64,000 nt of DNA from Candidatus Zixiibacteriota bacterium (lineage in GTDB: Bacteria; Desulfobacterota; Binatia; UBA9968): NCBI GenBank assembly GCA_035574315.1, contig DATLYW010000031.1, positions 1 through 64,000 of the forward strand, read 5' to 3'. This document shows positions 42,155-50,792 of the stretch, one piece after another (position 1 is the first letter of the stretch; every line of letters starts with the position of its first letter). The notes beneath the pieces are model-generated. The model made no database searches. It had not been told where the DNA came from and saw only the letters and a program-made list of their open reading frames with translations. Both the position numbers and the translations under genes were made by a program.

Positions 42155-42477
42155 CAGACTCCCCCGGGTTCCCCGAGCAGCCGCGCCACTTCGCTGCGCA
42201 AGATGCTTTCGGCGACCGCCCTGCTGTCCGCAGCGTAGCTTCCCTGCTCGATCCTCGCCCTGATCTCCTGGACCCGCGCCGCGCGTATCTCATCGCCGCG
42301 GCGAGCCAGCTCCGCCACCTGCTGCAACTGCCGCGCGGTCGGCGATATGCTCACCCTGGCCGGCTCCTGCCCGGAGACGACCGCCGTCCCGCCGGCGCGC
42401 GACGGAATGCGGGCGGGCTTTTCGTTCTTGAGCGCGCGAAGACCGGCGTCCGGCAATCCCTTATCGGAAACTTTCAT
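42154..42477 (-). CDS. flgM: anti-sigma-28 factor FlgM
   Basis: 107 aa; AAGGAGAAG precedes the ATG. The disordered N-terminal half and the C-terminal helices VQEIRARIEQGSYAADSRAVAE(SI) are the FlgM sigma-28-binding pattern. It holds FliA until exported through the finished hook. A clean sigma-28 promoter lies upstream, giving negative feedback. Confidence 0.9.
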   Translation of the reverse strand: MKVSDKGLPDAGLRALKNEKPARIPSRAGGTAVVSGQEPARVSISPTARQLQQVAELARRGDEIRAARVQEIRARIEQGSYAADSRAVAESILRSEVARLLGEPGGV

Positions 42478-42498
42478 GGACTTCTCCTTGTATAGGCA

Positions 42499-42525
42499 GC
42501 ATCGGCGACCCGGGCTTTTTCTTTA
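42499..42525 (-). promoter_or_regulatory. sigma-28 promoter of flgM-flgN-flgK-flgL
   Basis: On the minus strand TAAAGAAA, 11 bp, GCCGATGC: six of eight in the -35 and six of eight in the -10 of the sigma-28 consensus, at the right spacing. It is about 22 bp before the flgM start codon. Confidence 0.82.
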
Positions 42526-42575
42526 GCCGAGCAGACCGCAGGCGGCCGTTTCCGTCCCTCTCCAAGTCTTTCGCG

Positions 42576-43313
42576 TCATATCAGGGAGTCGAGCCTGCTC
42601 CCCTTCACTCCCCCGTCCAGCAGATCCCGCGGATCGACCGGGGCTCCGTTCCTGCGCACCTCGAAGTGGAGGTGCGGGCCGGTTGCCCGGCCGCTGCTTC
42701 CGACCAGGGCGATGGCTTCTCCCGCCCTTACCCTGTCCCCCGCGACCACGAGGTTCTCGGCGTTGTGGCCGTAGCGGGTGACAAGACCCCCGCCGTGATC
42801 GACTTCCACCACGTTGCCGTAGCCCGCCAAACGGCCGCTGAAGGTCACCTTGCCGCCCGCAGCCGCCCGGACCGGCGTCCCGGCCGGAGCGGCGATATCG
42901 ACGCCGTGATGGAGTCGCGTCTTGCCGTCGAGCGGATCGGCGCGCCAGCCGAACGGCGACGAGACTGTGCCGCTCAGCGGCGCCTGCGGCGGCTCGGTGC
43001 GAACCGCCCGGGCCGGTCCCAAGGCCCGTTCCACGGCACGCGAGAGCCCGGTGGCGTCCCGCCGCGCGGCCACGCGCGCGATCTCGGCGTCCATCATGGC
43101 CGTGTAGAAGTCGCGGGGCAGCGATTCGCTTTCGACGAATCCCTGCTGCTCCGAAGCCGCGCGCATGGCTTTCAACACCTCGTGATAGAGAAGAGCCACG
43201 AACTCCCGGACCGCCTTCTGCCGCGCCGCCGCGTTTGCCTCGCGAGCGCTCGGCGTCAGAGCGTTTTCGAATGCCAGTCGTCCCGGCTTGCCGGTTGCCG
43301 CGCCGTTCATGCG
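42576..43313 (-). CDS. flgJ: FlgJ-type rod-binding domain fused to M23 peptidase
   Basis: 245 aa from the ATG at 43313 (GAGGG upstream; an in-frame GTG at 43322 overlaps the flgI stop and is the alternative). Residues 20-95 are a FlgJ rod-binding domain (AVREFVALLYHEVLKAMRAASEQQGFVE, split, and DFYTAMMDAEIARVAA). Residues 110-235 are a LytM/M23 zinc peptidase: HHGVDIAAP (His, Asp) and GPHLHFEVR (HxH), all metal ligands present. In enteric FlgJ the second domain is a glucosaminidase; here a peptidase would open the wall by cutting cross-links. It is the last gene of the flgF-G-A-H-I run. Confidence 0.88.
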   Translation of the reverse strand, partial: RMNGAATGKPGRLAFENALTPSAREANAAARQKAVREFVALLYHEVLKAMRAASEQQGFVESESLPRDFYTAMMDAEIARVAARRDATGLSRAVERALGPARAVRTEPPQAPLSGTVSSPFGWRADPLDGKTRLHHGVDIAAPAGTPVRAAAGGKVTFSGRLAGYGNVVEVDHGGGLVTRYGHNAENLVVAGDRVRAGEAIALVGSSGRATGPHLHFEVRRNGAPVDPRDLLDGGVKGSRLDSLI

Positions 43314-43318
43314 ATCCC

Positions 43319-44485
43319 TCACATCACCACCAGCTCGGCCGGCAAGGCCCCCGCCTCGCGCAGCGCCTCGAAAACCGCGATCAAGTCGCGGGGAGTGACG
43401 CCGAGCGAGTTCAAGGCCTGCACCAGCTCGCTGAGCGAGACTCCGGGGCCGCCGGGTAGCTCCACCAGCTGGCGGCTTTCTTCCCTGACGGTGACGGTAG
43501 TGTCCGGAACCACCGCGGTCCGGCCGCGGCCGAAGGGGTTCGGCTGCGACACGCGCTGCTCGGTCTTGACCGTGATGTGCAGTCCCGCGTGGGCCACCGC
43601 CACCGGCGCGATGCGCACGTTACGGCTGATGATCACCGTTCCCGTCCGTTCGTTCACCACGATCCGGGCCGGGTAGTCGGCCACCACCTCGATCTCCTCC
43701 AGCGCCGCGAGGAACTCGATCGGGTTGTCGCGCCGGGCCTCGGGAATCCAGACCGCCACCACTCCGGGAGAGAGCGCCCGTGCGCTCGCCCGCAGGGCCG
43801 AGCGGTTGAGCGCCTCCGCGATGCGCATTGCGGTGGTGAAATCCGGTTTTTCGAGATGAATGTTGACCCTTCCATCCGCGCCGACGATCCGGGAGGCGAT
43901 CGGCCGCTCGAGCAGCGCGCCGGCGGTGATGCGCCCGCTGGTCTGATGGTTCTTGGTGATCTTGGCGCCGACGCCTTGCGCGGTATAGCCGCCGCCGAGG
44001 CTCACCGGCCCCTGCGCCACGGCATACACCTTGCCGTCCGGCCCCTTGAGCGGGGTGAGCAGCAGCACGCCGCCGGAAAGGCTGGCAGCGTCACCGACCG
44101 AGGAGATCAACGCGTCCAGCCGAGTTCCGGGCTGAGTGAAAGGCGGCACCTCGGCGGTCACCATCACGGCGGCGACGTTTTTCACCCGCACATCGTCCGG
44201 ATTGACGCGGATGTTGTACTCCTGCAAAAGGTTCGCGAGCGTCTGGACGGTGAACTCGGTGTTTTGCCGGTCGCCCGTACCGTTGAGCCCGACCACCAGG
44301 CCGTAACCGAACAGCTGGTTCGCGCGGAAGCCCTCCACGCGCGCGAGATCCTTCAGGCGCGCGGCGCCAGCCGGAAAGCACAGCAAATGAACAATCAAGA
44401 ACGAAACACACGACAGAACGGCGGCGGGCGCGGCACGCAACCCTCGCGGTTCGCTCGATCGTAAATCCGCAATTTGACTCTTCAT
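43319..44485 (-). CDS. flgI: flagellar P-ring protein FlgI
   Basis: 388 aa from the ATG at 44485 (GGGGA upstream); a GTG at 44509 is the alternative start. A signal peptide ends near FPAGAA. FlgI blocks follow: RLKDLARVEGFRANQLFGYGLV (split), GTGDRQNTEFTVQTLANLL, VKNVAAVMVTAEVPPF and LTPLKGPDGKVYAVAQGPVS(L). The C-terminus SLGVTPRDLIAVFEAL is typical. It forms the ring in the peptidoglycan layer, so the cell has a diderm wall. Confidence 0.95.
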   Translation of the reverse strand: MKSQIADLRSSEPRGLRAAPAAVLSCVSFLIVHLLCFPAGAARLKDLARVEGFRANQLFGYGLVVGLNGTGDRQNTEFTVQTLANLLQEYNIRVNPDDVRVKNVAAVMVTAEVPPFTQPGTRLDALISSVGDAASLSGGVLLLTPLKGPDGKVYAVAQGPVSLGGGYTAQGVGAKITKNHQTSGRITAGALLERPIASRIVGADGRVNIHLEKPDFTTAMRIAEALNRSALRASARALSPGVVAVWIPEARRDNPIEFLAALEEIEVVADYPARIVVNERTGTVIISRNVRIAPVAVAHAGLHITVKTEQRVSQPNPFGRGRTAVVPDTTVTVREESRQLVELPGGPGVSLSELVQALNSLGVTPRDLIAVFEALREAGALPAELVVM

Positions 44486-44525
44486 GCCTATCCCCGGCTC
44501 CCCGCTCACTGATTACGGCCCGCCG

Positions 44526-45239
44526 TCAAAACGGCCAGATGAAATCGAAAATCCAAGTGCCCCAGCCCGAGCGCTGCTTGTCCGCCACCACGCCGAGGCC
44601 ACCGATACTGATATTGGCGTCGGCCACCTGCGTGGAGAGCACGGTGTTGTCCCGGCTGATGTCCTGCGGGCGCACGATTCCCGTCAGAGTGATGAACTGC
44701 TGCTCGTGGTTCACCAGGACCTCGCGCGTTCCCTCGACCACCAGGTTGCCGTTGGGCAGCACATCGCGTACGACCGCGGTCATAGTGGCGACGAGCTGCC
44801 CGCTGCGCGTGGTGGAGCCCGATCCCTGATGGCTGTTCTCCGAGCTCGCGGTGAGCAGATCCTCGCCCAGCTTGAAGAGGTTCAGGAATTTTTTGCGCCC
44901 GAAAAACGCGCTCAAGCTGGCGTTCGCCGAGGAGCTGCGCGAGAGATCTGTGTCGGCGGTGTTGCTCGCCTCCGCGCTCTCGACGATCCGGATCGTGACG
45001 ATGTCGCCGACGCGGAGCGCCTTCTTGTCGGCGTAGAAGAAAACGCGATCGTCCTCCGGCCAGAGCGAGCCCGGGGAAACCGACTGCTGCGCCTGCGCGG
45101 CGACCTCGGTCTGGCTCAGCCGGTCGACCTCCCGCGCCATTTCCGGCGCCGTCGGCCTGGGGAAGAAGCGCTTCTGCAGTGCCGGGGCGCAGCCCAGCAA
45201 AGAGAAGACGAGGACAAGAAAAGCTGCCGAGCGCATCAA
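44526..45239 (-). CDS. flgH: flagellar L-ring lipoprotein FlgH
   Basis: 237 aa. A lipoprotein signal with lipobox SLLGC at residues 13-17 places it in the outer membrane. FlgH blocks: SLWPEDDRVFFYADKKALRVGDIVTIRI (split), AVVRDVLPNGNLVVEGTREV, GIVRPQDISRDNTVLSTQVA and GWGTWIFDFIWPF at the end. Together with FlgI it forms the outer bushing. It overlaps flgA by 4 bp. Confidence 0.95.
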   Translation of the reverse strand: MMRSAAFLVLVFSLLGCAPALQKRFFPRPTAPEMAREVDRLSQTEVAAQAQQSVSPGSLWPEDDRVFFYADKKALRVGDIVTIRIVESAEASNTADTDLSRSSSANASLSAFFGRKKFLNLFKLGEDLLTASSENSHQGSGSTTRSGQLVATMTAVVRDVLPNGNLVVEGTREVLVNHEQQFITLTGIVRPQDISRDNTVLSTQVADANISIGGLGVVADKQRSGWGTWIFDFIWPF

Positions 45240-45943
45240 TTGACCCTCACGGTGCGGCCGTCGACGACCACGGCGCGAAGCGTTTTTCCCGAAGTCGGAT
45301 TGCGCACCTGGATCAGCTCGCCGGCTTTGCCGGCTTCTTCCGCGACCCCGGCCGTCTCGACTCTCAGGCTCCCGGTCTCGAACACCATGACGACGGCCGC
45401 GCCGCGGCGCACGAGCGTCGGCCGGTCGAGCGCGTTCGCCGTTACGATCTCGTGGATCTCGATGGGACGGCCGACTTGCTTTCCGATCACGTCCTCGAGG
45501 CGCGTGAACGGAAGGGACGAGAGCGAGGAGAGCTCGCGGCGAGCGAGGTGGACGTCGCCGGCCTTGAGCACCTCGCGGCGCGCCAGCGGCCGGGATGCGA
45601 CCACCACGGTCTCGAAGATACGGATGTCGGCCTTGACCCAGAGGCGCGCCGCCTCGCGGCCGCCGACCTCCGCTGCCACCAGAAAATTCCGCGTGCCCGG
45701 TCCGACTCCCTTGCTGGGGCGAAGAATGCGATAGCTCGCAACACCGGCCGGCAACGGCACCGGCGGGAACGGCACCACGCGCACTTCCACGTTCTCGGCG
45801 TCCCAGCCGCCCAAGGCCAGGACGTGCCGGCGCACGGCCGGCTCGACGGCGGCGCGGCTGAAAAGCTGCCGGCTGTCGGCCGCAGCGGCCGGCAGCCCCG
45901 CGGCGAGAAAGCAGAAGAGCGCAATCGACTTTACGGCTCCCAT
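45236..45943 (-). CDS. flgA: flagellar P-ring assembly chaperone FlgA
   Basis: 235 aa with a signal peptide (KSIALFCFLAAGLPAAAA). The C-terminal SAF/ChapFlgA domain has SRPLARREVLKAGDVHL, VIGKQVGRPI, NALDRPTLVRRGAAVVMVFE and RNPTSGKTLRAVVVDGRTV. It is periplasmic and helps FlgI assemble. It lies between flgG and flgH in the family's common order. Confidence 0.92.
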   Translation of the reverse strand: MGAVKSIALFCFLAAGLPAAAADSRQLFSRAAVEPAVRRHVLALGGWDAENVEVRVVPFPPVPLPAGVASYRILRPSKGVGPGTRNFLVAAEVGGREAARLWVKADIRIFETVVVASRPLARREVLKAGDVHLARRELSSLSSLPFTRLEDVIGKQVGRPIEIHEIVTANALDRPTLVRRGAAVVMVFETGSLRVETAGVAEEAGKAGELIQVRNPTSGKTLRAVVVDGRTVRVN

Positions 45944-45946
45944 CCG

Positions 45947-46735
45947 CTAGCCCCGAATCAGGTTATTGGCGGTCTGCATCATCTCGTCCGCCGTGCGGAT
46001 CGCGCGCGAGTTGATCTCGTAGGCCCGCTGGCTGGTGATGAGTCCGACCATCTCCTCGACCACGTTGACGTTCGAGCTTTCGATGAAACCCTGGAGCAAC
46101 GTGCCCAGCCCGTCCTGTCCCGGAGTGCCGGGAACGGCGTCGCCCGAAGCCTGCGTCGGCAGGAAAAGGTTGCGCCCCTGGCTCGAAAGGCCCGCCGGGT
46201 TGACGAATCGGACCAGCTCGATGGTCCCGACCTGCTGCGGTTGCGTCTGCCCGGCCTGAGTGACCGAAACGGTGCCGTCCACTCCCACGGTCACGCTGAT
46301 GGCGTCGGCGGGGATGGTAATGGGCGGTTGCAGCGTGAAGCCCTCGGCGGTCACGAGCCGACCTTCGCTGTTCTTCTTGAATGCTCCGGCGCGGGTGTAA
46401 GCCGTCTCCCCGCCCGGCAGCTGCACCTGGAAAAAACCCTCGCCTTCGATGGCGAGATCGAGGCTGTTGCCCGTCTGCTGCAGGTCGCCCTTGATGAACA
46501 GGCGCTGCGTGGCCACCGCGCGCGAGCCGTGTCCCACCTGGAACCCCGATGGGATTTCCTGTCCCTGCGCGGCCGCGGCTCCCGGGGCCTGCAGGGTTTC
46601 GTAAACCAGATCCTGAAAATCGACCCGGCTTCGCTTGAAACCCGCAGTCTGGACGTTCGCCAGATTATTGGCGATCACGTCCAGCGTGAGTTGCTGGGCG
46701 TGCATGCCCGTGGCAGCGGTCCAAAGCGCTCGCAT
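45947..46735 (-). CDS. flgG: distal rod protein FlgG
   Basis: 262 aa, the standard length. [42 protein letters not shown] (split), [20 protein letters not shown] and the C-terminal [23 protein letters not shown] are the FlgG pattern. It builds the distal rod. It follows flgF by 14 bp. Confidence 0.96.
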   Translation of the reverse strand: MRALWTAATGMHAQQLTLDVIANNLANVQTAGFKRSRVDFQDLVYETLQAPGAAAAQGQEIPSGFQVGHGSRAVATQRLFIKGDLQQTGNSLDLAIEGEGFFQVQLPGGETAYTRAGAFKKNSEGRLVTAEGFTLQPPITIPADAISVTVGVDGTVSVTQAGQTQPQQVGTIELVRFVNPAGLSSQGRNLFLPTQASGDAVPGTPGQDGLGTLLQGFIESSNVNVVEEMVGLITSQRAYEINSRAIRTADEMMQTANNLIRG

Positions 46736-46749
46736 AAATCGCTCCTTTC

Positions 46750-47463
46750 TTAACGCGTTCCCTCGCTGATCATTTTTTCCGTCGCGCCGTCCATCAGCTT
46801 CATCGCCCGCTGATAGCTCTCGAAATTGCGGTTGATCGCGATCAGCGAGACCATTCCATCGACGGGATTCACGTTTGAAAGCTCCAGGCTCCCCTGCACG
46901 ACCCGTGGCTCGGCGAGCTGGACGACGTTGGCCGCGGCAGAGCGGAACAGGCTGTTTCCTTCCTTGATCGCCTGACGGGGGTCGACGAAGCGAACGATCC
47001 TGAGCCTGCCGACCTCGCCTTCGCTCGAGCGCACGGTGCCGTCCGCCAGCACCTCCAGCACCGCTCCGGTGACGCGGATCGGACCGGCTTCACCGAGAAG
47101 CGCATCGCCCTGCGCTGTCGCGAGCGTCCCGTCGGATTTGACCGTAAAGCTCCCGTTGCGCGTGTAGCGCTCTCCGCGGGCCGTGGCGACGACGAAAAAC
47201 CCGTCGCCCTCCAGCGCCAGGTGGAACGGATCGGCGGTGCGCTGCATCTCCCCCTGACCGAGGTTCGTTCGTTCCCCGGCCACCGCGACGAATCCTCCCG
47301 CCCGGTTGTCCGGCGGCACGCGCTCCGCCAGAACCTCGCTGAAGGCGAGTCGCTGGCCCTTGTACCCCGGGGTACCGACGTTGGCCAGATCCTGGGCGAC
47401 GATCTCCAGCCGGCGCATTTGCGTCACCGACGCCGAAAGCGCCTTATAAGTTGCCGCGTCCAT
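46750..47463 (-). CDS. flgF: proximal rod protein FlgF
   Basis: 237 aa. The N-terminal [20 protein letters not shown], the [19 protein letters not shown] block and a C-terminal [21 protein letters not shown](QRAM) are FlgF-type, with the Pro/Val-rich ends distinguishing it from FlgG. It begins the flgF-G-A-H-I-J run after a 62-bp gap. Confidence 0.92.
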   Translation of the reverse strand: MDAATYKALSASVTQMRRLEIVAQDLANVGTPGYKGQRLAFSEVLAERVPPDNRAGGFVAVAGERTNLGQGEMQRTADPFHLALEGDGFFVVATARGERYTRNGSFTVKSDGTLATAQGDALLGEAGPIRVTGAVLEVLADGTVRSSEGEVGRLRIVRFVDPRQAIKEGNSLFRSAAANVVQLAEPRVVQGSLELSNVNPVDGMVSLIAINRNFESYQRAMKLMDGATEKMISEGTR

Positions 47464-47525
47464 GTTTCCTCCTTGGGTGCAATAAGCGTACCCGGGCGAC
47501 CGGCTCCCGGCTCGCGCTCGCCGAT

Positions 47526-48119
47526 CTAGACGCTCAAACCGTCGAGGCGCGGCACGGCGGCGCCGGCCAGCGGCGAGCGCCGCGCCGCGTTCCTGATCGC
47601 TTCGACGACGGCGATCGGCTGCGGGGAACTTTTTTCCCAGCCGGCAAATTTGGACCGCTCCTCGATCTCGGCGGGCGGCTCCTTGGCCGTCCTTGGCGGC
47701 GCCGCTTTGACCTTTCCCCTGCCCGCGATCCTCTGCAGGTCGCGCACAACCTCGACTTGCGGCAGAGGGAGATTCAGCATCGAGGCGACGCGCTCGGGCG
47801 GCTGTCCCTCGGCGAGCAGCAGCGCCGCCGCCGTGTATCGCTCTTTTTTTTCTGTCCCCGGCTGCAGCATCAGATTGCGAAGCCTCTGCTCGGCGCTCTC
47901 TGCACGGGCCAGAAGCGATTCGAGGTTTTTTTGCACCAGCTCGAGGGAGCGAAAAAAGGCCTCGTTCGTCGCTTCGGCGCTGCGCACGACCTCGGCGAGA
48001 CGAGCAAGACCCTCGTCTCGCTTCTCGCGCATGTGCCCGAGCCGCCCGCGCGCGGCCAGCCAGAGCGGAAACGAGACCAGTAACAGAACGACCGCTATCG
48101 CAATTGCGCTACCGAACAT
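47526..48119 (-). CDS. DUF2802-like membrane-anchored protein, copy 1
   Basis: 197 aa from the ATG at 48119. One N-terminal membrane helix (IAIAVVLLLVSFPLWLA), a coiled-coil stretch (NEAFFRSLELVQKNLESLLARAESAEQRL, split), then the helical motif YTAAALLLAEGQPPERVASM-x-LPLPQVEVVRDLQRI. The last motif matches the DUF2802 type found in flagellar loci of proteobacteria, of unknown role. It is a clear paralogue of the next gene upstream. Confidence 0.65.
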   Translation of the reverse strand: MFGSAIAIAVVLLLVSFPLWLAARGRLGHMREKRDEGLARLAEVVRSAEATNEAFFRSLELVQKNLESLLARAESAEQRLRNLMLQPGTEKKERYTAAALLLAEGQPPERVASMLNLPLPQVEVVRDLQRIAGRGKVKAAPPRTAKEPPAEIEERSKFAGWEKSSPQPIAVVEAIRNAARRSPLAGAAVPRLDGLSV

Positions 48120-48193
48120 GACGGCCTCCTTGTCCGTTGAACATCTGCTATCTGTCTGTCCTTGGCGCTCGCCGCACCGCCTCCGGCCCCCGA

Positions 48194-48727
48194 CTAGGCA
48201 GCGGCACCGTTCAACCCGGGGTCGCACTCTTTTGCGGCCGCGGCGGAGGCGACGACCTCGGTGAGCAGAATCGGCTTAGCGGGACGGCGCGTCCGGCGCG
48301 ACGGCGCTTTGGCTCCGCGTCGCCTTCCTCCTCCGACCCTGCGGCCCGCGTCGGCTTTTCTCTCCTGCGCGCCGATCCGGCGCAGCTCGCGGACGCACTC
48401 CACTTCCTCCACCGGCAGACCGAGGAGCGAGGCTACTCGGGCTGCGGACTGGCCGGCTGCAAGCAGCAATGCCGCGGCCTCGTAATCATTGCCGCGAGCG
48501 GCGTAGGGCTCCGCCGACATCCCGCTCTTCGGCTCCGGGTTCCGGCCGTTCTGCGCCGCAAGAGCTCGGGCGAACCCCTCGTGGATCCGCTCCATCCTGC
48601 CGATCGCTTCCTCCAGCCGCGCGCAACACCCCCCGGCGTGCAGCTGGAGGCTTCGGCTCCTTCGGGCCAGCACCAACACCCTGAGCAACAGGGCGACACT
48701 CGCCAGCAAAATCCACTCGGTTTCCAT
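48194..48727 (-). CDS. DUF2802-like membrane-anchored protein, copy 2
   Basis: 177 aa from the ATG at 48727. An N-terminal membrane helix (ILLASVALLLRVLVLA), then YEAAALLLAAGQSAARVASL-x-LPVEEVECVRELRRI, the same motif as in copy 1. The C-terminus is basic. The pair lies between the fliA group and flgF. Function unknown; cytosolic coiled-coil anchored at the inner membrane is the likely layout. Confidence 0.65.
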   Translation of the reverse strand: METEWILLASVALLLRVLVLARRSRSLQLHAGGCCARLEEAIGRMERIHEGFARALAAQNGRNPEPKSGMSAEPYAARGNDYEAAALLLAAGQSAARVASLLGLPVEEVECVRELRRIGAQERKADAGRRVGGGRRRGAKAPSRRTRRPAKPILLTEVVASAAAAKECDPGLNGAAA

Positions 48728-48758
48728 CGTCGGCTCCTTTCCGCCCGTTCGTTCGCCG

Positions 48759-48968
48759 TCAGGCGCGAATATCGACGAGCTTTCCCTTTTCCGGCTCCGG
48801 CAAATCGCCGTTCGCCGGCTCTTCTTTCTTCTCCGCGGCGGGGCGGGACTCTTTCTCCCGCGTTTCGTCCCGGGGCCCGCGACGCCTTCGCTCTTCCCGG
48901 CTCCCCGGCGTCGCGGAGCGGTCCCGCGAGACCGCCGGTGGAACGATGCGCTGGATCGAGTCCGCCAC
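48759..48968 (-). CDS. small charged protein downstream of fliA
   Basis: 69 aa from the GTG at 48968, preceded by GGGGG; an in-frame ATG at 49028 would overlap fliA. Starts VADSIQRIV and ends EPEKGKLVDIRA; the middle is highly charged and disordered. It sits 17 bp after fliA, like small unassigned genes there in other flagellates ending in a similar VDI-type tail. Function unknown. Confidence 0.45.
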   Translation of the reverse strand: MADSIQRIVPPAVSRDRSATPGSREERRRRGPRDETREKESRPAAEKKEEPANGDLPEPEKGKLVDIRA

Positions 48969-48984
48969 GGCACGCCCCCGAGCG

Positions 48985-49878
48985 TCATCTCGCTCTCGGC
49001 CGACCTCGCTGGCGGCCCTCCGCCGCACGGCTCTTTGGCTCGCGCCCGCGAGCCTCGTTTTCTTCGGCGCTCGGCGCGCCCCGGGCTCCGTTTCGCCCGC
49101 TCCGCCGCCCGTTCCCTCCCGGCGTCACGCCCAGCGCGTTTCGCAGCCGGCCGACCGCCTGGGCGAAAATCTGGCAGATCCGCCCCTCGCTCAGGCTCAG
49201 GATCTCCCCGATCTCCCGCAGGGTCAGCTCTTCGTGGTAGTAAAGCGTCACCACGAGCCGCTCGCGGTCGGGCAGAGCCTCGACCGCGAGCGACAACTTC
49301 TCGACGAGATCCTTGCCCTCGATGAAACGCAGCGGATCGCAAGCGTCGGCCGACGCATAGGCTTCCTCGAGCCGCTCCCAGTCGGTTTCTCCCGCGACCG
49401 AGAGGGCTTCGATGCTGAGGAGGCTCGCGTCGGCCACCTGCTGGTCGACCCGGAAGTAAGTCTCCAGAGGAATCGCCAGCTCCTGCGCCATTTCTTCGCT
49501 GGTCGGCTCGCGCCCCAGCCGGGCGGCCAGGGCCGCGCGGGCCCCTTCGATCCTTCGCCCCCAGGCGCGCACCGAACGGCTCACCCAGTCGAGAGAGCGC
49601 AGGCATTGCATCACTTCGCCCCGGATGCGGTAGCGGGCGTAAGTCTCGAACTCGACGCCCCGGCCGGGGTCGAAACGATTCAAGGCCTCCAGCAGTCCGA
49701 CCACGCCGGAGTGCACCAGCGACTCCAGGTCGACGCCGGGCGGCAGCCGCCGGTGGATCTTTTCCGCCACGAAGCGCACCAGCGGCAGGTAGCGCATGAC
49801 GCGCTCGTCGCCCGCGCGGCCGGCGAGCTCCTCGATCGGCGCGATCTGCCGTGCCCTCCCTCCTGGTGCCGCCTTCAT
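48985..49878 (-). CDS. fliA: flagellar sigma factor FliA (sigma-28)
   Basis: 297 aa, longer than usual by a basic, disordered tail of about 55 residues (RRSGRNGARGAPS onward). Sigma regions are complete: region 2 (VMRYLPLVRFVAEKIHRRLP, DLESLVHSGVVGLLEALNRFD, YARYRIRGEVMQCLRSLDW), region 3, and region 4 (LPDRERLVVTLYYHEELTLREIGEILSLSEGRICQI, split). It directs transcription from the sigma-28 promoters found at fliC, flgM and motA. It overlaps flhG by 4 bp. Confidence 0.93.
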   Translation of the reverse strand: MKAAPGGRARQIAPIEELAGRAGDERVMRYLPLVRFVAEKIHRRLPPGVDLESLVHSGVVGLLEALNRFDPGRGVEFETYARYRIRGEVMQCLRSLDWVSRSVRAWGRRIEGARAALAARLGREPTSEEMAQELAIPLETYFRVDQQVADASLLSIEALSVAGETDWERLEEAYASADACDPLRFIEGKDLVEKLSLAVEALPDRERLVVTLYYHEELTLREIGEILSLSEGRICQIFAQAVGRLRNALGVTPGGNGRRSGRNGARGAPSAEENEARGREPKSRAAEGRQRGRPRAR

Positions 49879-50792
49879 CGCTCCTCCCTCTCGCGCTCGA
49901 GCAGGCGGCGAAAGAAAAATTGCACTCCACCCTTGACGGTGACCGTTCCAGCGGCGATCTCGACCACGCGGCCTGCGAGCGCGGCGAAGGCGATCGCCGA
50001 AGGCGACCCGGGAGCCTCGTCGACGACCGGGCGCGAGCGGGCCACGGCACGCGCCAGCGCCGGGTCGCGCGGAATCCAGCCGAGGAAATCGAGCGACGCG
50101 TTGAGAAAGCGCAGTGCCGTGCGGGACAGGGCTTCGTAAACTTCGCGGGCCTCGGCGGCGCTCGCGGCGTTGTTCGCGAGCACCCAGAATCGCTTCTGCC
50201 GGTGCGCCGAGGAAAGCACCTTGATCAGGGCGTACGCGTCCGTCATCGACGAAGGCTCCGGGGTCGCGACCACGACGATCTCCTGGGCTGCCGTGGTGAA
50301 GTACGTCACCGCGTCGGAGATGCCGCTGCCGGTATCGATCAGCACCAAGTCGAGCGCCCGGGTCATTGCGTCCAGCTCCGTCAACAACGCCGCTTTTTGT
50401 TCCGGTCGAAGCGCCGTCGCCTCCTGGACGCCGCTGGCCCCCGGCAGGAGCAGGATTCCGTCTCCGGTGGCCGCCAGGATCTCCTCGAGCGCGGCGGCGC
50501 CGGCGAAGAAATCGGCGAGCGTGTAAGCCGGCTTCACCCCGAGCAGCAGATCGAGATTGGCAAGACCGGGGTCCGCGTCGATCGCCAGGATCCGCTTTCC
50601 ACGCCGAGCCAGCGAAGCGGCTAGATTGGCGACGACGTTGGTTTTGCCGACCCCACCCTTGCCGCTCGTGACCGCCAGGACCGGAGCATGCGGCGTCCGG
50701 CGCGTGCGCCGGCGGTCCTTGCGGCCGGATGCGCGGTCGTAAACGAAGCCGGGACCGCCGGGCCTTGTTGCATTCGTATCAAGCACGCGCAT
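49875..50792 (-). CDS. flhG: MinD-like ATPase FlhG
   Basis: 305 aa. Deviant Walker A SGKGGVGKTNVVANLAASL, then AIDADPGLANLDLLLGV and DLVLIDTGSGISDAVTYF. It limits flagellar number and cooperates with FlhF. The usual N-terminal DQAxxLR-type activator helix is not seen; instead there is a basic, Gly/Arg-rich stretch of 40 residues. It overlaps flhF by 14 bp. Confidence 0.92.
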   Translation of the reverse strand: MRVLDTNATRPGGPGFVYDRASGRKDRRRTRRTPHAPVLAVTSGKGGVGKTNVVANLAASLARRGKRILAIDADPGLANLDLLLGVKPAYTLADFFAGAAALEEILAATGDGILLLPGASGVQEATALRPEQKAALLTELDAMTRALDLVLIDTGSGISDAVTYFTTAAQEIVVVATPEPSSMTDAYALIKVLSSAHRQKRFWVLANNAASAAEAREVYEALSRTALRFLNASLDFLGWIPRDPALARAVARSRPVVDEAPGSPSAIAFAALAGRVVEIAAGTVTVKGGVQFFFRRLLEREREER

